A DNA stretch of 64,000 nt. Source: Glaciecola sp. HTCC2999 (GTDB lineage: Bacteria > Pseudomonadota > Gammaproteobacteria > Enterobacterales > Alteromonadaceae). The translations under genes and the position numbers were made by a program. The DNA lies in NCBI GenBank assembly GCA_949498985.1, contig CATECQ010000035.1, forward strand, positions 1 to 64,000. Direction: 5' to 3'. Below, piece by piece: positions 27,591 through 37,295 of the stretch. Position 1 is the first letter of the stretch; each line of letters begins with the position of its first letter. The notes beneath the pieces were generated by a model. That model was not told where the DNA came from, searched no databases, and worked only from the letters and a program-made list of their open reading frames with translations.

Positions 27591-27600
27591 ATTCTTTACC

Positions 27601-28143
27601 TTAAAATGGGCCTAGAAAATCGGTTAATAGTAACTGTATAAATTGCAGGGCAATGATTGCAATCAATACTGATAAATCCAGTCCGCCCATTGGGGGGATA
27701 ACTTTACGTATTGGTGCCAACATAGGTTCAGTCAGTTGAGACAATACGTATTCAAAAGGGTTACCGCCCTGAGAAACCCAGCTCAAAATTGCCCGTAGTA
27801 TTAGCATCCAAAATATCAGTGACAAAAACTCTTTCAATAAAGTCATTGCCCCTAAAATGATCACTGCAACAGGATTAAAAACGGAGTTTGAAAAGAATAC
27901 ACTTATGATAGCCACTTTAGCACAGGCGACCATCAATGCGAGCACAAATGTTGCGGTATCAAATTTACCCAACGATGGAATAATTCGGCGTAAAGGGGCT
28001 ATAATCGGTTGAGTCGCTTTTACAACAAACTGAGAAAAAGGATTGTAAAAGTCTGCTCGAACAAATTGCAACCACAAGCGAAGAATAACCACCATTAAAT
28101 AGAGGTTAAATAAGGTATCAACTAAAAAATAGGTAGCGCTCAT
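27601..28143 (-). CDS. yggT: YggT family integral membrane protein
   Basis: This inner-membrane protein contains two YggT repeats. Each repeat has a hydrophobic helix pair ending in a proline/arginine loop: FYNPFSQFVVKATQPIIAPLRR in the first half and GNPFEYVLSQLTEPMLAPIRKV in the second. The family is implicated in osmotic or ionic homeostasis and division but its biochemistry is not settled. The length of 180 residues is typical. It lies between proC and the DUF4426 gene in the common gammaproteobacterial order. Confidence 0.92.
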   Translation of the reverse strand: MSATYFLVDTLFNLYLMVVILRLWLQFVRADFYNPFSQFVVKATQPIIAPLRRIIPSLGKFDTATFVLALMVACAKVAIISVFFSNSVFNPVAVIILGAMTLLKEFLSLIFWMLILRAILSWVSQGGNPFEYVLSQLTEPMLAPIRKVIPPMGGLDLSVLIAIIALQFIQLLLTDFLGPF

Positions 28144-28163
28144 AGGGATCCTGTTATTAAAAA

Positions 28164-29000
28164 TTACATGCTAGATTGCATTTCGACGGCACGATCGACG
28201 GCCGCTTGCATTGCATTTGCTATTATATCGGTAAGTTGTGCCTGATTGAAGTGCTCAATAGCTTTAGCCGTGGTACCACCTTTAGAGGTGACGTTTTCTC
28301 TTAAGGTGCTAAATTCCATATCTGGATTTGCGATTAGCATAGCGCCGGCTCCTGCTAATGCCTGTCCAACTAATCGTTTTGCATCTTGGGTAGGGAGTCC
28401 CAATGCTTGCGCTTTTGCTTGCATAGCCTCAGCAAATAAAAATAGATAAGCAGGTGATGATCCTGCTGCAGCAATCACAGTATTGATATCGTCTTCTTGT
28501 TTAACCCAAAGGACTTCACCTACCTGGTTTAAGGCAAATTCAGCGGCGTCTTTTAGTGCTTTTGGAGTGTCTTCATCGGCATATAATCCAGTCATGCCCA
28601 TACTAATAGCCGACGGTGTGTTTGGCATTGTTCGGACGATAGGTCGAGGTGCTCTTAGCATGACTTGGAGCCTGTTAACCGTCACACCCGCTGCGATTGA
28701 AATGAAAGAGCACGAGGCGATTTGCTCATTGGGTAGTTCCGCACAAACGCGCTCTAACATTTGTGGCTTTACCGCTAACACGATAACTTTTGCAAAAGCG
28801 AGTGCTGCTCGGTTATCTTGGCTAATGTGGATGCCGGTATTGGCTGTTAAGTCATCAAGTTTCTGGCGACTCGGGTTGGTGGCCATGATTAAATCACTTG
28901 GATAACCTCCAGCAACCATGCCTTTGATAATTGCTTGGGTCATGTTACCAGCACCAATAAAGGCAATGGGTTGAGGGGTTAAATTATGTAAAGTTGTCAT
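28164..29000 (-). CDS. proC: Pyrroline-5-carboxylate reductase
   Basis: ProC performs the last step of proline synthesis, NADPH reduction of pyrroline-5-carboxylate. The Rossmann start is IAFIGAGNMTQAIIKGMV. AVKPQML, RTMPNTPSAISMGMTGL and the C-terminal SKGGTTAKAIEHF are family signatures. I chose ATG 29000 (278 aa), which has AAGGA eight bases upstream and begins four bases past the yggS stop; a longer frame from 29039 would overlap yggS. Confidence 0.96.
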   Translation of the reverse strand: MTTLHNLTPQPIAFIGAGNMTQAIIKGMVAGGYPSDLIMATNPSRQKLDDLTANTGIHISQDNRAALAFAKVIVLAVKPQMLERVCAELPNEQIASCSFISIAAGVTVNRLQVMLRAPRPIVRTMPNTPSAISMGMTGLYADEDTPKALKDAAEFALNQVGEVLWVKQEDDINTVIAAAGSSPAYLFLFAEAMQAKAQALGLPTQDAKRLVGQALAGAGAMLIANPDMEFSTLRENVTSKGGTTAKAIEHFNQAQLTDIIANAMQAAVDRAVEMQSSM

Positions 29001-29004
29001 CAGT

Positions 29005-29712
29005 TTAATCCTTCTTTGGCGCTGGGGTGCGGTGACCAAAAATGCCAGTGCCCACTCTGACCATGGTCGAACCGCTCTCTATCGCCGGTCTAATATCGCC
29101 GCTCATACCCATAGATAAAGTGTCGATGTCGGGATATCTGTTTTGTAATGTTTGATATAACTGCGCTAAACGCGCAAAGCTCTCACGCTGTTCAGCGACG
29201 ATTGATGTTGCTCTGGGTATTGCCATTATACCGCGCAGTTTCAGATGTGGCATTTGGACGATTTGTGCCGCGATAGTAGGCAATTCAGCAGGAGTAATAC
29301 CTGCTTTTGATATTTCATTGTCAATGTTAATTTGAATGCATATTTGTAATGGTTGTTGTTCTGGAGAACGTTGATTATTTAAGCGTTGGGCTATTTTTAA
29401 TCGATCTACACTCTGGCACCAATCAAAATGTTCGGCGATAAATTTACTTTTATTGGATTGAATAGGACCGATAAAATGCCACACAATGTCCGGTAAATGA
29501 ACCAGCGCTGAGATTTTATCGACCCCTTCTTGGACATAATTTTCACCAAAATGACGCTGGCCGGCTTCATATGCCTGAATTAAGTCACAGACGGGTTTGG
29601 TTTTACTCACTGCTAATAACTGGATCGTAGCAGGATCACGATCTGCATCTTGAGCTAAAACCGTTATCTTGGACAGTATGTTTTCAATGTTCTGTGCAAT
29701 AGTATTAGACAT
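29005..29712 (-). CDS. yggS: PLP homeostasis protein (YggS/PLPBP)
   Basis: This PLP-binding protein of the alanine-racemase barrel fold buffers pyridoxal phosphate and affects amino-acid pools. The PLP lysine is K37 in LLAVSKTKP. The GENYVQEG motif, the WHFIGPIQSNKSK segment and the SMGMSGD phosphate loop are present. It is divergent from pilT, with only 36 bases between the starts, and is first in the yggS-proC-yggT-DUF4426 operon. Confidence 0.95.
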   Translation of the reverse strand: MSNTIAQNIENILSKITVLAQDADRDPATIQLLAVSKTKPVCDLIQAYEAGQRHFGENYVQEGVDKISALVHLPDIVWHFIGPIQSNKSKFIAEHFDWCQSVDRLKIAQRLNNQRSPEQQPLQICIQINIDNEISKAGITPAELPTIAAQIVQMPHLKLRGIMAIPRATSIVAEQRESFARLAQLYQTLQNRYPDIDTLSMGMSGDIRPAIESGSTMVRVGTGIFGHRTPAPKKD

Positions 29713-29748
29713 AGTGTGATTTTAATGAGTCCTAATTAGATTAACGAT

Positions 29749-30795
29749 ATGGATATTAGCGAACTTTTAGCCTTTAGTGTTAAAAATAACGCATCAGATT
29801 TACATTTATCTTCGGGGTTACCTCCAATGATTCGTGTAGATGGTGAAATGCGTCAATTAAATCAGCTTGCTCTAGATAATCAACAGGTCCACACACTTAT
29901 TTATAGCAGCATGAATGACTCGCAACGAAAAGAATACGAAAAAAATCTGGAAGTAGACTTTTCGTTTGAAATACAATATTTGTCTCGTTTTCGAGTGAAT
30001 GCATTTGTACAACATCGAGGGGCTGCAGCGGTTTTTAGAACGATTCCTAGTAGAGTACTCACATTAGATGAAATTAATGCCCCATTAGTTTTAAAAGAAA
30101 TCATTCGTCAACCTTCAGGTATTATACTTGTGACGGGAGCGACGGGCTCAGGCAAATCGACGACGCTAGCTGCCATGATTGATGCTATTAATACTGAACA
30201 ACGTGCGCATGTTCTGACCATCGAAGATCCTATTGAGTTTGTTCATGAAAATAAGCAAAGTTTGATAAATCAGCGTGAAGTTCACCGAGATACAAAAAGT
30301 TTTTCAAGTGCTTTGAGAGGTGCATTACGAGAAGATCCTGATGTTATCCTCGTTGGCGAGTTACGAGATTTGGAAACCATACGTTTGGCAATGACAGCAG
30401 CAGAAACCGGGCATTTAGTTTTTGGTACCCTGCATACCAGTTCTGCTCCTAAAACAATTGACAGAATGATTGATGTTTTCCCTGCTGAAGAAAAATCAAT
30501 CGTCCGCTCTATGCTTTCTGAAAGTCTGCGTGCAGTGATTTCTCAACATCTCATTAAAAAGATCGGAGGAGGTCGCGTAGCTGCATATGAAATTATGGTT
30601 GGAGTGCCTGCTATTCGAAATTTAATTCGTGAAGATAAAGTGCCTCAAATGCACTCAATTATGCAAACAGGTAAGCAGTATAGCATGCAAACAATGGATC
30701 AAAGTCTTCAGCGTTTGGTGGACCATAAACAAATTACGCAAGACGATGCAGATAAACTATCGACGGTTGCTCATCGAGTTTCAAATTCAGGATAA
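29749..30795 (+). CDS. pilT: Type IV pilus retraction ATPase PilT
   Basis: PilT is the hexameric cytoplasmic ATPase that depolymerises type IV pili for twitching and DNA uptake. Walker A is GATGSGKST (130-138). The Asp-box region ILVGELRDLETI, the His-box GTLHTSSAPKTIDR, and the retraction-specific AIRNLIREDKVPQM motif identify PilT rather than an assembly ATPase. The 348-residue length fits. pilU, often the next gene, is not here. Confidence 0.96.
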   Translation: MDISELLAFSVKNNASDLHLSSGLPPMIRVDGEMRQLNQLALDNQQVHTLIYSSMNDSQRKEYEKNLEVDFSFEIQYLSRFRVNAFVQHRGAAAVFRTIPSRVLTLDEINAPLVLKEIIRQPSGIILVTGATGSGKSTTLAAMIDAINTEQRAHVLTIEDPIEFVHENKQSLINQREVHRDTKSFSSALRGALREDPDVILVGELRDLETIRLAMTAAETGHLVFGTLHTSSAPKTIDRMIDVFPAEEKSIVRSMLSESLRAVISQHLIKKIGGGRVAAYEIMVGVPAIRNLIREDKVPQMHSIMQTGKQYSMQTMDQSLQRLVDHKQITQDDADKLSTVAHRVSNSG

Positions 30796-30850
30796 TGTCG
30801 ACTAAAGGTTGATGTTGTTATCAAACATCGTCTAAGATAAATTTTAATGG

Positions 30851-30877
30851 CGACTGATACGGGGTGATAATCAGTCG
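30851..30877 (+). repeat. Hairpin between pilT and the DUF2007 gene
   Basis: An 8-bp inverted repeat, cgactgat at 30851-30858 against atcagtcg at 30870-30877 with an 11-base loop, sits just upstream of the DUF2007 ribosome binding site. No T run follows, so termination is doubtful; it may be an mRNA 5' structure. Confidence 0.35.
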
Positions 30878-30894
30878 GTTTACAAAGGAAAATC

Positions 30895-31212
30895 ATGCCA
30901 GTTTTTTATTATGATGCGCAGGTGTTTAAAGTTTTTCAAGTTAAACAACTTCTTGATGATGCTGATATTCCATGTATGGTCAAAAATGATTTTGCGCAAG
31001 GCGCCGTTGGTGAAATTGCCCCGCTGGATAGCGCACCAGAAATCTGGCTTTTAGATGAGCATTGGCGAGTAAAAGCGCAACAAATCGTGGATGACTTCAT
31101 GCAAGATATAGAGTCTTCTTTAGAGAGAGGGGATTGGATTTGTGGAAAATGTCAAACTGATAATGAAGCGAGTTTTGGTATATGTTGGTCTTGTCAAAGT
31201 GAGCGAGCTTAA
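30895..31212 (+). CDS. DUF2007 protein with C-terminal zinc ribbon
   Basis: This is a 105-residue protein. The N-terminal DUF2007-type domain (VFKVFQVKQLLDDADIPCMVKND) resembles small signal-transducer-like folds. The last 25 residues, WICGKCQTDNEASFGICWSCQ, form a CxxC...CxxC zinc ribbon of the RanBP2 style. No enzymatic function is known for the family. A good ribosome binding site (AAAGGA) precedes the ATG. It follows pilT by 100 bases and converges on ruvX. Confidence 0.85.
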   Translation: MPVFYYDAQVFKVFQVKQLLDDADIPCMVKNDFAQGAVGEIAPLDSAPEIWLLDEHWRVKAQQIVDDFMQDIESSLERGDWICGKCQTDNEASFGICWSCQSERA

Positions 31213-31221
31213 TTGATGTCA

Positions 31222-31635
31222 TCAATATTGAGATTCACACCAAGCTTCGAATATAACACAGGCCGAAACGCTATCAACTTTATCTTTACTTAGTTTTTTA
31301 TAACCTCCAAGTTCAAATAACCGAGCCTTAGCATCGGTAGTGGTAAGACGTTCATCGACTTCAAAGACTTGACTTTTACAACGTGCACTAACACGACGTC
31401 CGAATTTACGTGCGCGCAGTGTCATTTCTTGTTCGGTACCATCCATATTCAAAGGTAAGCCGACAAGTATTGCGGTCGGCTGCCATTGAGCATATAACTC
31501 AGTAATAATATCCCAATTAGGGATCCCATCGTTGGCTTTGATTGCCGTTAAAGGTTGAGCTGTGCCCGTTATGGTTTGTCCAACGGCCACCCCGATGCTT
31601 TTAGTTCCAAAATCAAAAGCAAGGTAAGTACTCAC
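31222..31635 (-). CDS. ruvX: RuvX/YqgF family RNase H-fold nuclease
   Basis: This Holliday-junction-resolvase-like protein is implicated in pre-16S rRNA 5' processing. The N-terminal [16 protein letters not shown] strand-loop, [18 protein letters not shown] and the VDERLTT motif carry the conserved acidic residues. The length of 137 residues is typical. It appears to start at GTG 31635, overlapping the yqgE stop by one base, so translation is coupled. Confidence 0.94.
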   Translation of the reverse strand: MSTYLAFDFGTKSIGVAVGQTITGTAQPLTAIKANDGIPNWDIITELYAQWQPTAILVGLPLNMDGTEQEMTLRARKFGRRVSARCKSQVFEVDERLTTTDAKARLFELGGYKKLSKDKVDSVSACVIFEAWCESQY

Positions 31636-32195
31636 TATGCATGACCTGCTTGCTCAGTGAGCTGCCAGGGTTCAATACCTAAGGCTTTAATTGCTGAACT
31701 CCAACGTAAATGTAAAGGGGTATCAAACACTAACTCATGAGATGCGGGAATAGTGAGCCATGCGTTATCTGCTAATTCTGTTTCTAGTTGTCCTGGTGAC
31801 CATCCAGCATAACCTAAAGTAATAATTTGTTTTTCAGGCCCTTTATCATTGCCAATACACTCGACAATATCTTTTGATGTAGTGATAGTAAACTCATCAT
31901 TAAGTTTCATACTGCCTTCCCATTGACCATGTGGGTAATGTAGAATAAAACCACGATCAGGACTCACAGGCCCCCCTTTAATGATGGGTTGATTGGCCTT
32001 TTGTGATATCACTTCTGATTCAGGTGCTGCTTGTTCTACCATTTCTGCTAGGTTCATCTCAATGGGGATATTTAAGACAACTCCCATTGCACCTTCTTCA
32101 CTATGCTCACACAGATATATGACTGAACGCTTAAATGACGGTTCTATTAACGAAGGCATCGCTATAAGTAGATGATTAGCAAAATTGGTGATCAC
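31635..32195 (-). CDS. yqgE: YqgE/AlgH family protein
   Basis: This is a UPF0301/AlgH-family cytoplasmic protein, function not firmly known; homologues were first linked to alginate regulation. Conserved segments are [25 protein letters not shown] near the start, [13 protein letters not shown], and the [21 protein letters not shown] region. It starts at GTG 32195 behind a strong AAGGAGA site. It sits between gshB and ruvX in the conserved rsmE-gshB-yqgE-ruvX operon. Confidence 0.93.
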   Translation of the reverse strand: MITNFANHLLIAMPSLIEPSFKRSVIYLCEHSEEGAMGVVLNIPIEMNLAEMVEQAAPESEVISQKANQPIIKGGPVSPDRGFILHYPHGQWEGSMKLNDEFTITTSKDIVECIGNDKGPEKQIITLGYAGWSPGQLETELADNAWLTIPASHELVFDTPLHLRWSSAIKALGIEPWQLTEQAGHA

Positions 32196-32204
32196 TCTAT
32201 CTCC

Positions 32205-33164
32205 TTAATGTGTTTGATGTTGCAAACGTTGTTCAATGGCATCAAACAACTTACCACAAATATTGACGCCCGAAGCTTTTTCAATCTCACGTACACAAGT
32301 GGGTGACGTGATATTAATTTCAGTGACGCGATCACCGATAACATCTAACCCAACGAATAAAATGCCATGTTGGAGTAATGTCGGTGCAATACTTTCCGCT
32401 AACGCACGGTCGCTTGCGGAAATAGGTTGAGGGCGTCCAACCCCGCCGGCAGCTAAATTACCTCTTGTTTCGGTTCCTTGAGGTAAACGTGCTAAACAAT
32501 ATTCCATGACTTCACCATTGACGATTAAAATACGTTTATCGCCCTCTATGATTGCGGGTAAATAACGTTGAAACATCGCCAGTTTTTCACCATTGTGGGT
32601 TAATGTTTCAATCACGACACCTAAATTATTGGCATCTGCTTTGACTCTAAAAATAGATGCCCCTCCCATACCATCTAAGGGCTTGCAGATGATGTCTTGG
32701 TGTGTTGCATGAAATGATTTAGCCAGTGCTTTATCACGTGTGACCAAGGTGTCAGGAATCAAATCAGGGAAATATGCAGTAAATAATTTTTCGTTGAAAT
32801 CGCGTAATGCTTGGGACTTATTAACAACTAGCACACCAAGCTGCTCTGCGAGAGAGAAGATATGAGTTGCGTATATAAATTGATCATCAACCGGAGGATC
32901 CTTACGCATCAATAACGCATCAAAATTGGATAATGGCTGAATAATAGACTCACCTAAAGTAAAGAAATTCTCGTCTTGATCTTCAACTTGAAGCGCTTGA
33001 GTTTTGGCAAATGGCACACCATTATCGATGTATAAGTCTGGCATTTCAATATAATCAATATGATATCCACGGCGCTGAGCTTCTAAACATAATGCAAAAG
33101 ACGTATCTTTATATGGAGTAATATTTGCAATAGGATCCATGACAATAGCAATGCGTAAACTCAT
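32205..33164 (-). CDS. gshB: Glutathione synthetase
   Basis: GshB joins gamma-glutamylcysteine and glycine using ATP to make glutathione. It is an ATP-grasp enzyme of 319 residues. RIAIVMDPIANITPYKDTSFAL opens the N-terminal domain; DIICKPLDGMGGASIFRV is the ATP-grasp core and FVGLDVIGDRVTEINITSPTCVREIE the metal-binding end. It overlaps rsmE as ATGA. Confidence 0.97.
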   Translation of the reverse strand: MSLRIAIVMDPIANITPYKDTSFALCLEAQRRGYHIDYIEMPDLYIDNGVPFAKTQALQVEDQDENFFTLGESIIQPLSNFDALLMRKDPPVDDQFIYATHIFSLAEQLGVLVVNKSQALRDFNEKLFTAYFPDLIPDTLVTRDKALAKSFHATHQDIICKPLDGMGGASIFRVKADANNLGVVIETLTHNGEKLAMFQRYLPAIIEGDKRILIVNGEVMEYCLARLPQGTETRGNLAAGGVGRPQPISASDRALAESIAPTLLQHGILFVGLDVIGDRVTEINITSPTCVREIEKASGVNICGKLFDAIEQRLQHQTH

Positions 33165-33895
33165 AACGTGAGATCTCCATAGGTGGCTTGAATAATCGCA
33201 ATTGAAGCAATTGCCGCTGTTTCTGTGCGTAGAATGCGTGGGCCGATTTTGACGGTATTAAAACCGGTTTGCTCGGCATTATAAGTTTCAGATTCACTCA
33301 GTCCGCCTTCTGGACCTATCAATATACGCACTCCGTGTTGTGTCACTGGCAACGCTTGTAAGTTTTGTTGAGCGTGGGGATCAAATGTTATACGGTACTG
33401 CTCAGTCGATTGCTTACACCATTGACTTAATGTGATTGGGGGATGCAATATCGGGAGTACGTTTCGCCCGGATTGTTCACAGGCGCCGATAATTATTTTT
33501 TCCCATTGTATCAGTTTCTTTTGCCACCGTTCAGGGGATAATTTCACGTTGCATCGCTCTGTAATAATAGGGGTTATTTCTGTTACGCCCAATTCAGTCG
33601 CTTTTTGTAAGACCGTTTCCATCCGATCACCTTTAGCGATACTTTGACCTAAATGAATTGGGAACTTAGATTCTGTACCAATCGCTAACTTCGCGTCGAC
33701 ATTCACAATGACTTGACGTTTTTGGACTTCGTTTATTTGCGCAGAATATTCATTACCATCACCATTAAATAACACTAGGGGTTGGTCTTGTTTAACACGC
33801 AATACGTTAATTAAGTGATGAGCACTATCATTGTCGATAGTTAACGTGTCATCAACAATTAATGATTCAGGAACAAAAACTCGAGTAATACGCAT
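33161..33895 (-). CDS. rsmE: 16S rRNA (uracil-1498 N3)-methyltransferase
   Basis: RsmE methylates U1498 of 16S rRNA. It is a SPOUT-class methyltransferase of 244 residues with an N-terminal PUA-like domain. The knot-forming motif is RILIGPEGGLSESE, followed by GPRILRTETAAI. It is first in the rsmE-gshB-yqgE-ruvX operon and divergent from the mscS gene across a 194-base AT-rich gap in which I saw nothing else. Confidence 0.95.
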   Translation of the reverse strand: MRITRVFVPESLIVDDTLTIDNDSAHHLINVLRVKQDQPLVLFNGDGNEYSAQINEVQKRQVIVNVDAKLAIGTESKFPIHLGQSIAKGDRMETVLQKATELGVTEITPIITERCNVKLSPERWQKKLIQWEKIIIGACEQSGRNVLPILHPPITLSQWCKQSTEQYRITFDPHAQQNLQALPVTQHGVRILIGPEGGLSESETYNAEQTGFNTVKIGPRILRTETAAIASIAIIQATYGDLTL

Positions 33896-34089
33896 AAGTA
33901 AGATAGGTCGATTATTTTGTTTTATTGTAACAATACCTATGTATGGCTGCTAGCATAAAACATGAGTAATTTATTTAACGTTTTATTTTTTACTTTTGCT
34001 TAAACTTTCGCTATGTTTACAGCCAGTTATGGATGACACAGTAATACATTCATTGGTGATGTATATTATCATTATTAGGAACCAACACG

Positions 34090-35004
34090 ATGTCTTTGTT
34101 AAATTTATTCAATGCGATTACACAAAACCCAACACAAACACAATCTTCACCGCACGAACCTGCAATTGGCTTAGTGTCAAAGGCGAGTGAAACCATCGCG
34201 AATTTTGAGCTACAACATGTTCTGGATGTGTACGTCATGCCTTGGGGAATTAATATTTTGCTTGCCATTGTCATTTTTGTTATCGGTAAAATAATCGTTA
34301 AGACCTTGATGGGGATATTTGGCAAGGTCATGGCCCAATCAAAATACGATGACATGCTGGTCGACTTTTTGAAATCGATCCTCAATGGCACTTTAATGCT
34401 TTTCGTTATTATTGCATCGCTCGATCAGTTAGGTGTCGATACTACTTCATTAGTGGCGATTTTAGGTGCTGCAGGTTTAGCAATAGGCTTATCTTTGCAA
34501 GGCTCACTGCAAAATTTCGCTGCTGGCGTCATGTTACTGGTCTTTCGACCTTTCAAAGCGGGTGATTACGTCGAAGCGGGTGGTGTGTCCGGTTCAGTCA
34601 TTAATATCGGTATTTTTTCGACGGTTATGAACACCCCAGATAATAAAGAAATTATTGTGCCTAACGGTAATATTTATGGCGACAATATTACCAATTACTC
34701 CGCCAAACCTACTCGCCGTGTCGATATGGTATTTGGTATCGGCTATGGAGATGACCTGTTAAAGGCGAAACAAGTTTTAGAGTCAATGTTAGAGGCTGAT
34801 GAACGTGTCTTAAAAGACCCTGCTTATAAAGTCGCGGTAGGTGAATTAGGGGACAGTTCTGTCAATATGATAGTGCGACCTTGGGTTAACTCATCCGATT
34901 ATTGGGCGGTTAAATTTGATTTTACAGAAGCGGTTAAACTGCGATTTGATCAAGAAGGGATTTCTATTCCATTTCCACAAATGGATGTTCATCTAGACAA
35001 GTAA
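34090..35004 (+). CDS. mscS: Small-conductance mechanosensitive channel, MscS family
   Basis: This inner-membrane channel opens on hypo-osmotic shock to release solutes. Three transmembrane helices lie between about residues 48 and 155. The pore helix (AAGLAIGLSLQGSLQNFAAGVMLL, near 128-151, glycine/alanine-packed) is characteristic, followed by the beta domain beginning FRPFKAGDYVEAGG and a C-terminal vestibule. At 304 residues it is close to E. coli MscS, with a slightly longer N-terminus. AGGA lies upstream of the ATG. Confidence 0.93.
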   Translation: MSLLNLFNAITQNPTQTQSSPHEPAIGLVSKASETIANFELQHVLDVYVMPWGINILLAIVIFVIGKIIVKTLMGIFGKVMAQSKYDDMLVDFLKSILNGTLMLFVIIASLDQLGVDTTSLVAILGAAGLAIGLSLQGSLQNFAAGVMLLVFRPFKAGDYVEAGGVSGSVINIGIFSTVMNTPDNKEIIVPNGNIYGDNITNYSAKPTRRVDMVFGIGYGDDLLKAKQVLESMLEADERVLKDPAYKVAVGELGDSSVNMIVRPWVNSSDYWAVKFDFTEAVKLRFDQEGISIPFPQMDVHLDK

Positions 35005-35028
35005 ATCGATATAATCAGCAATATGTAA

Positions 35029-35062
35029 GATAACAGGTCACCTTAAACACTGACCTGTTATC
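35029..35062 (+). terminator. Terminator-like hairpin after mscS
   Basis: A perfect 12-bp inverted repeat (gataacaggtca against tgacctgttatc, ten-base loop) lies 24 bases past the mscS stop and before the convergent M48 protease stop. The T tract is weak on both strands, so it may act bidirectionally or need a factor. Confidence 0.6.
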
Positions 35063-35097
35063 CTTAATGACACTCCAATATGATCATGCAAATGACA

Positions 35098-35904
35098 TTA
35101 GTCGGTTAATTGATGAGAACAATTAGGTTGTTTTGGGGCCGTTCGATAATCTTCTATCACCGTTGGAATGGCTGCATTTAATGCAGCAATACGAGTATCA
35201 TGAGTGGGATGAGTGGACTGCCATTCAGGTGGGACCTTACCGTTAGCTGCTGCCGCCATATTTTCCCATAATTTAGGTGCAGCATGTGGGTCAAATCCGG
35301 CTTTAGCCATCAGTTGTAAACCAATGAGGTCTGATTCTGATTCATGTGCACGACTGAAAGGTAAATTAACACCATATTGCGCGAGTAAACCAGCACCCGC
35401 CATCATCAGCGCTTGGTTTTTATTGGTAACACCGGCACTTTTTAGCCCCACATTGGTAATTTGTAAGCCTAAATTTGATAAGGTAGCAATCGACATTCTC
35501 TCATTACCATGTTCAGCAATGACATGCCCTATTTCATGACCCAGAACGGACGCCAGTTGGTCAGGTGTTTGTGCTACTTTTAGAATGCCCGTGTAGACGC
35601 CAATTTTCCCACCAGGTAAAGCAAATGCGTTGATTTGTTCATCGTCAAAGACGACGACTTCCCATTCGCCATCAAAAGTGCCTGTTGGAATATGTGGGAT
35701 CAAGGCATCTGCAATACACTGTACATATTCATTCTCTATTGGTTTAGTCGATATTTTTTGCTCTGATTTAAACGAGGAAAAAGTATCGTTACCCATTGAA
35801 TTAAGTGTATTACTTGAAAATAGTTTAATTTGGTTTCTACCAGTAGGAGAAGTCGAGCAGGCGACAATACCTGACAACAAAATTGCATAAATTAATAGTC
35901 GCAT
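35098..35904 (-). CDS. M48 family metalloprotease lipoprotein (LoiP-like)
   Basis: This is a zinc metallopeptidase of family M48, lipid-anchored and probably in the outer membrane facing the periplasm. The lipobox is GIVAC with the modified cysteine at 16. The active site is HEIGH (123-127); the downstream ESESDLIGLQLMAKAG (near 187) supplies the third ligand. INAFALPGGKIGVYTG is a family motif. E. coli LoiP (YggG), an envelope quality-control protease, is the nearest known comparison; YcaL is an alternative. Confidence 0.88.
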   Translation of the reverse strand: MRLLIYAILLSGIVACSTSPTGRNQIKLFSSNTLNSMGNDTFSSFKSEQKISTKPIENEYVQCIADALIPHIPTGTFDGEWEVVVFDDEQINAFALPGGKIGVYTGILKVAQTPDQLASVLGHEIGHVIAEHGNERMSIATLSNLGLQITNVGLKSAGVTNKNQALMMAGAGLLAQYGVNLPFSRAHESESDLIGLQLMAKAGFDPHAAPKLWENMAAAANGKVPPEWQSTHPTHDTRIAALNAAIPTVIEDYRTAPKQPNCSHQLTD

Positions 35905-35974
35905 TACGTCATTCCATGAAAATCAAATATATAACTTATTCTAGTAATAGTTGGTTAAATAGCAATAAATGAAT

Positions 35975-36001
35975 AAAAAAAGGGAGCAAAAGATTGCTCC
36001 C
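35975..36001 (-). terminator. Intrinsic terminator after metK
   Basis: On the minus strand an 8-bp stem gggagcaa/ttgctccc (loop tctt) is followed by seven T residues. It lies 33 bases beyond the metK stop. Confidence 0.88.
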
Positions 36002-36033
36002 TTAATGAGGATGTTTACACTGTTGTTAATAAA

Positions 36034-37179
36034 TTACAGTGCCTTGGCAAGTAGTTCTGCTCTATCTGTTTTTTCCCAAGGATAAGCAGCATGTCCAAAA
36101 TGCCCATATGCTGCCGTAGGTAAATAGATGGGGCGCTCTAAGTCAAGCATTTGGATTAAGCCATATGGACGTAAATCAAAATGCTCACGGACTAAACGTG
36201 TAATCATTTCATCAGAGACTTTGCCTGTGCCAAACGTATTGATACTAATGGAGGTTGGCTCAACTACACCAATTGCATATGAGACTTGGATTTCACATTT
36301 ATCAGCTAGCCCTGCCGCAACAATATTTTTAGCGACGTAACGACCTGCATATGCCGCTGAACGATCTACTTTTGAAGGATCTTTACCAGAGAATGCACCA
36401 CCACCATGGCGAGCCATACCACCGTATGTATCAACAATAATTTTTCGACCGGTTAAACCACAATCACCTACGGGCCCACCAATCACAAATCGACCGGTCG
36501 GATTAATATGAAATTGAGTAGCTGGTGTGATCCAATGATCTGGTAACACCGGCTTAATTATCTCTTCCATTACAGCTTCGCGTAAGCTCGGTGTATCGAT
36601 GCTGTCGCTGTGTTGCGTTGACAGAACGACAGCGTCAATCCCAATGGGTTGTCCATTTTCATAAACAAATGTGACTTGTGATTTTGCATCTGGGCGTAAC
36701 CAATCTAATCGACCTGATTTTCTCACTTCTGCTTGCTTACGTACCAGTTTATGAGAAAACATGATTGGTGCAGGCATTAGTTCTTCGGTTTCATTACAGG
36801 CATATCCAAACATCAGACCTTGATCTCCGGCACCTTGTTCTTCACGAGAGCCTCGATCAACACCTTGGTTAATATCATCAGACTGTTTACCTATCGCGTT
36901 TAATACTGCACAAGAATCAGCATCAAAGCCCATATCTGAACTAACATAGCCAATATCTCTGACCGTATCGCGAGTGATTTTTTCAATATCAACCCAAGCA
37001 TGAGTATTTATTTCACCACCAACAAGCACCATGCCAGTTTTAACGAAGGTTTCACAGGCAACGCGTGCCATAGGATCTTCTGTTAATATAGCATCGAGTA
37101 CGGCATCAGAAATTTGATCGGCGATTTTATCTGGATGTCCTTCAGAGACAGATTCAGATGTGAATAAGTGTTGTGACAT
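36034..37179 (-). CDS. metK: S-adenosylmethionine synthetase
   Basis: MetK makes S-adenosylmethionine from methionine and ATP. It is full length at 381 residues. [21 protein letters not shown] carries the ATP/metal histidine and aspartate, [12 protein letters not shown] is the first signature and [19 protein letters not shown] the phosphate loop. It is transcribed alone from a promoter overlapped by met boxes, so repression by MetJ with its own product as corepressor is expected. It is divergent from tkt, as in many gammaproteobacteria. Confidence 0.98.
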   Translation of the reverse strand: MSQHLFTSESVSEGHPDKIADQISDAVLDAILTEDPMARVACETFVKTGMVLVGGEINTHAWVDIEKITRDTVRDIGYVSSDMGFDADSCAVLNAIGKQSDDINQGVDRGSREEQGAGDQGLMFGYACNETEELMPAPIMFSHKLVRKQAEVRKSGRLDWLRPDAKSQVTFVYENGQPIGIDAVVLSTQHSDSIDTPSLREAVMEEIIKPVLPDHWITPATQFHINPTGRFVIGGPVGDCGLTGRKIIVDTYGGMARHGGGAFSGKDPSKVDRSAAYAGRYVAKNIVAAGLADKCEIQVSYAIGVVEPTSISINTFGTGKVSDEMITRLVREHFDLRPYGLIQMLDLERPIYLPTAAYGHFGHAAYPWEKTDRAELLAKAL

Positions 37180-37266
37180 ATTGACCTCATAAAAGAGTAA
37201 ACTGGTAGGCTGTCGTTTTTACGACTACTAGTTATCGTGTTGATATTTTTTTTTATTCTAGATGAT

Positions 37267-37295
37267 ATTCTATAGTCTAACCATCTAGACGTCTA
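37267..37295 (-). promoter_or_regulatory. Probable metK promoter
   Basis: On the minus strand, TAGACG (37290-37295) and TAGAAT (37267-37272) are separated by 17 bases, which fits a sigma-70 promoter. Transcription would begin near 37260, giving a leader of about 80 bases. The -35 lies inside the met-box array. Confidence 0.55.

Noticed and set aside
33996-34190. 64-codon frame upstream of mscS
   Set aside because: It overlaps the mscS start, has no ribosome binding site and no recognisable sequence.
37180-37266. SAM riboswitch in the metK leader
   Set aside because: The leader is short and AT-rich with no SAM aptamer-like pairing, and the upstream met boxes already account for control by S-adenosylmethionine.
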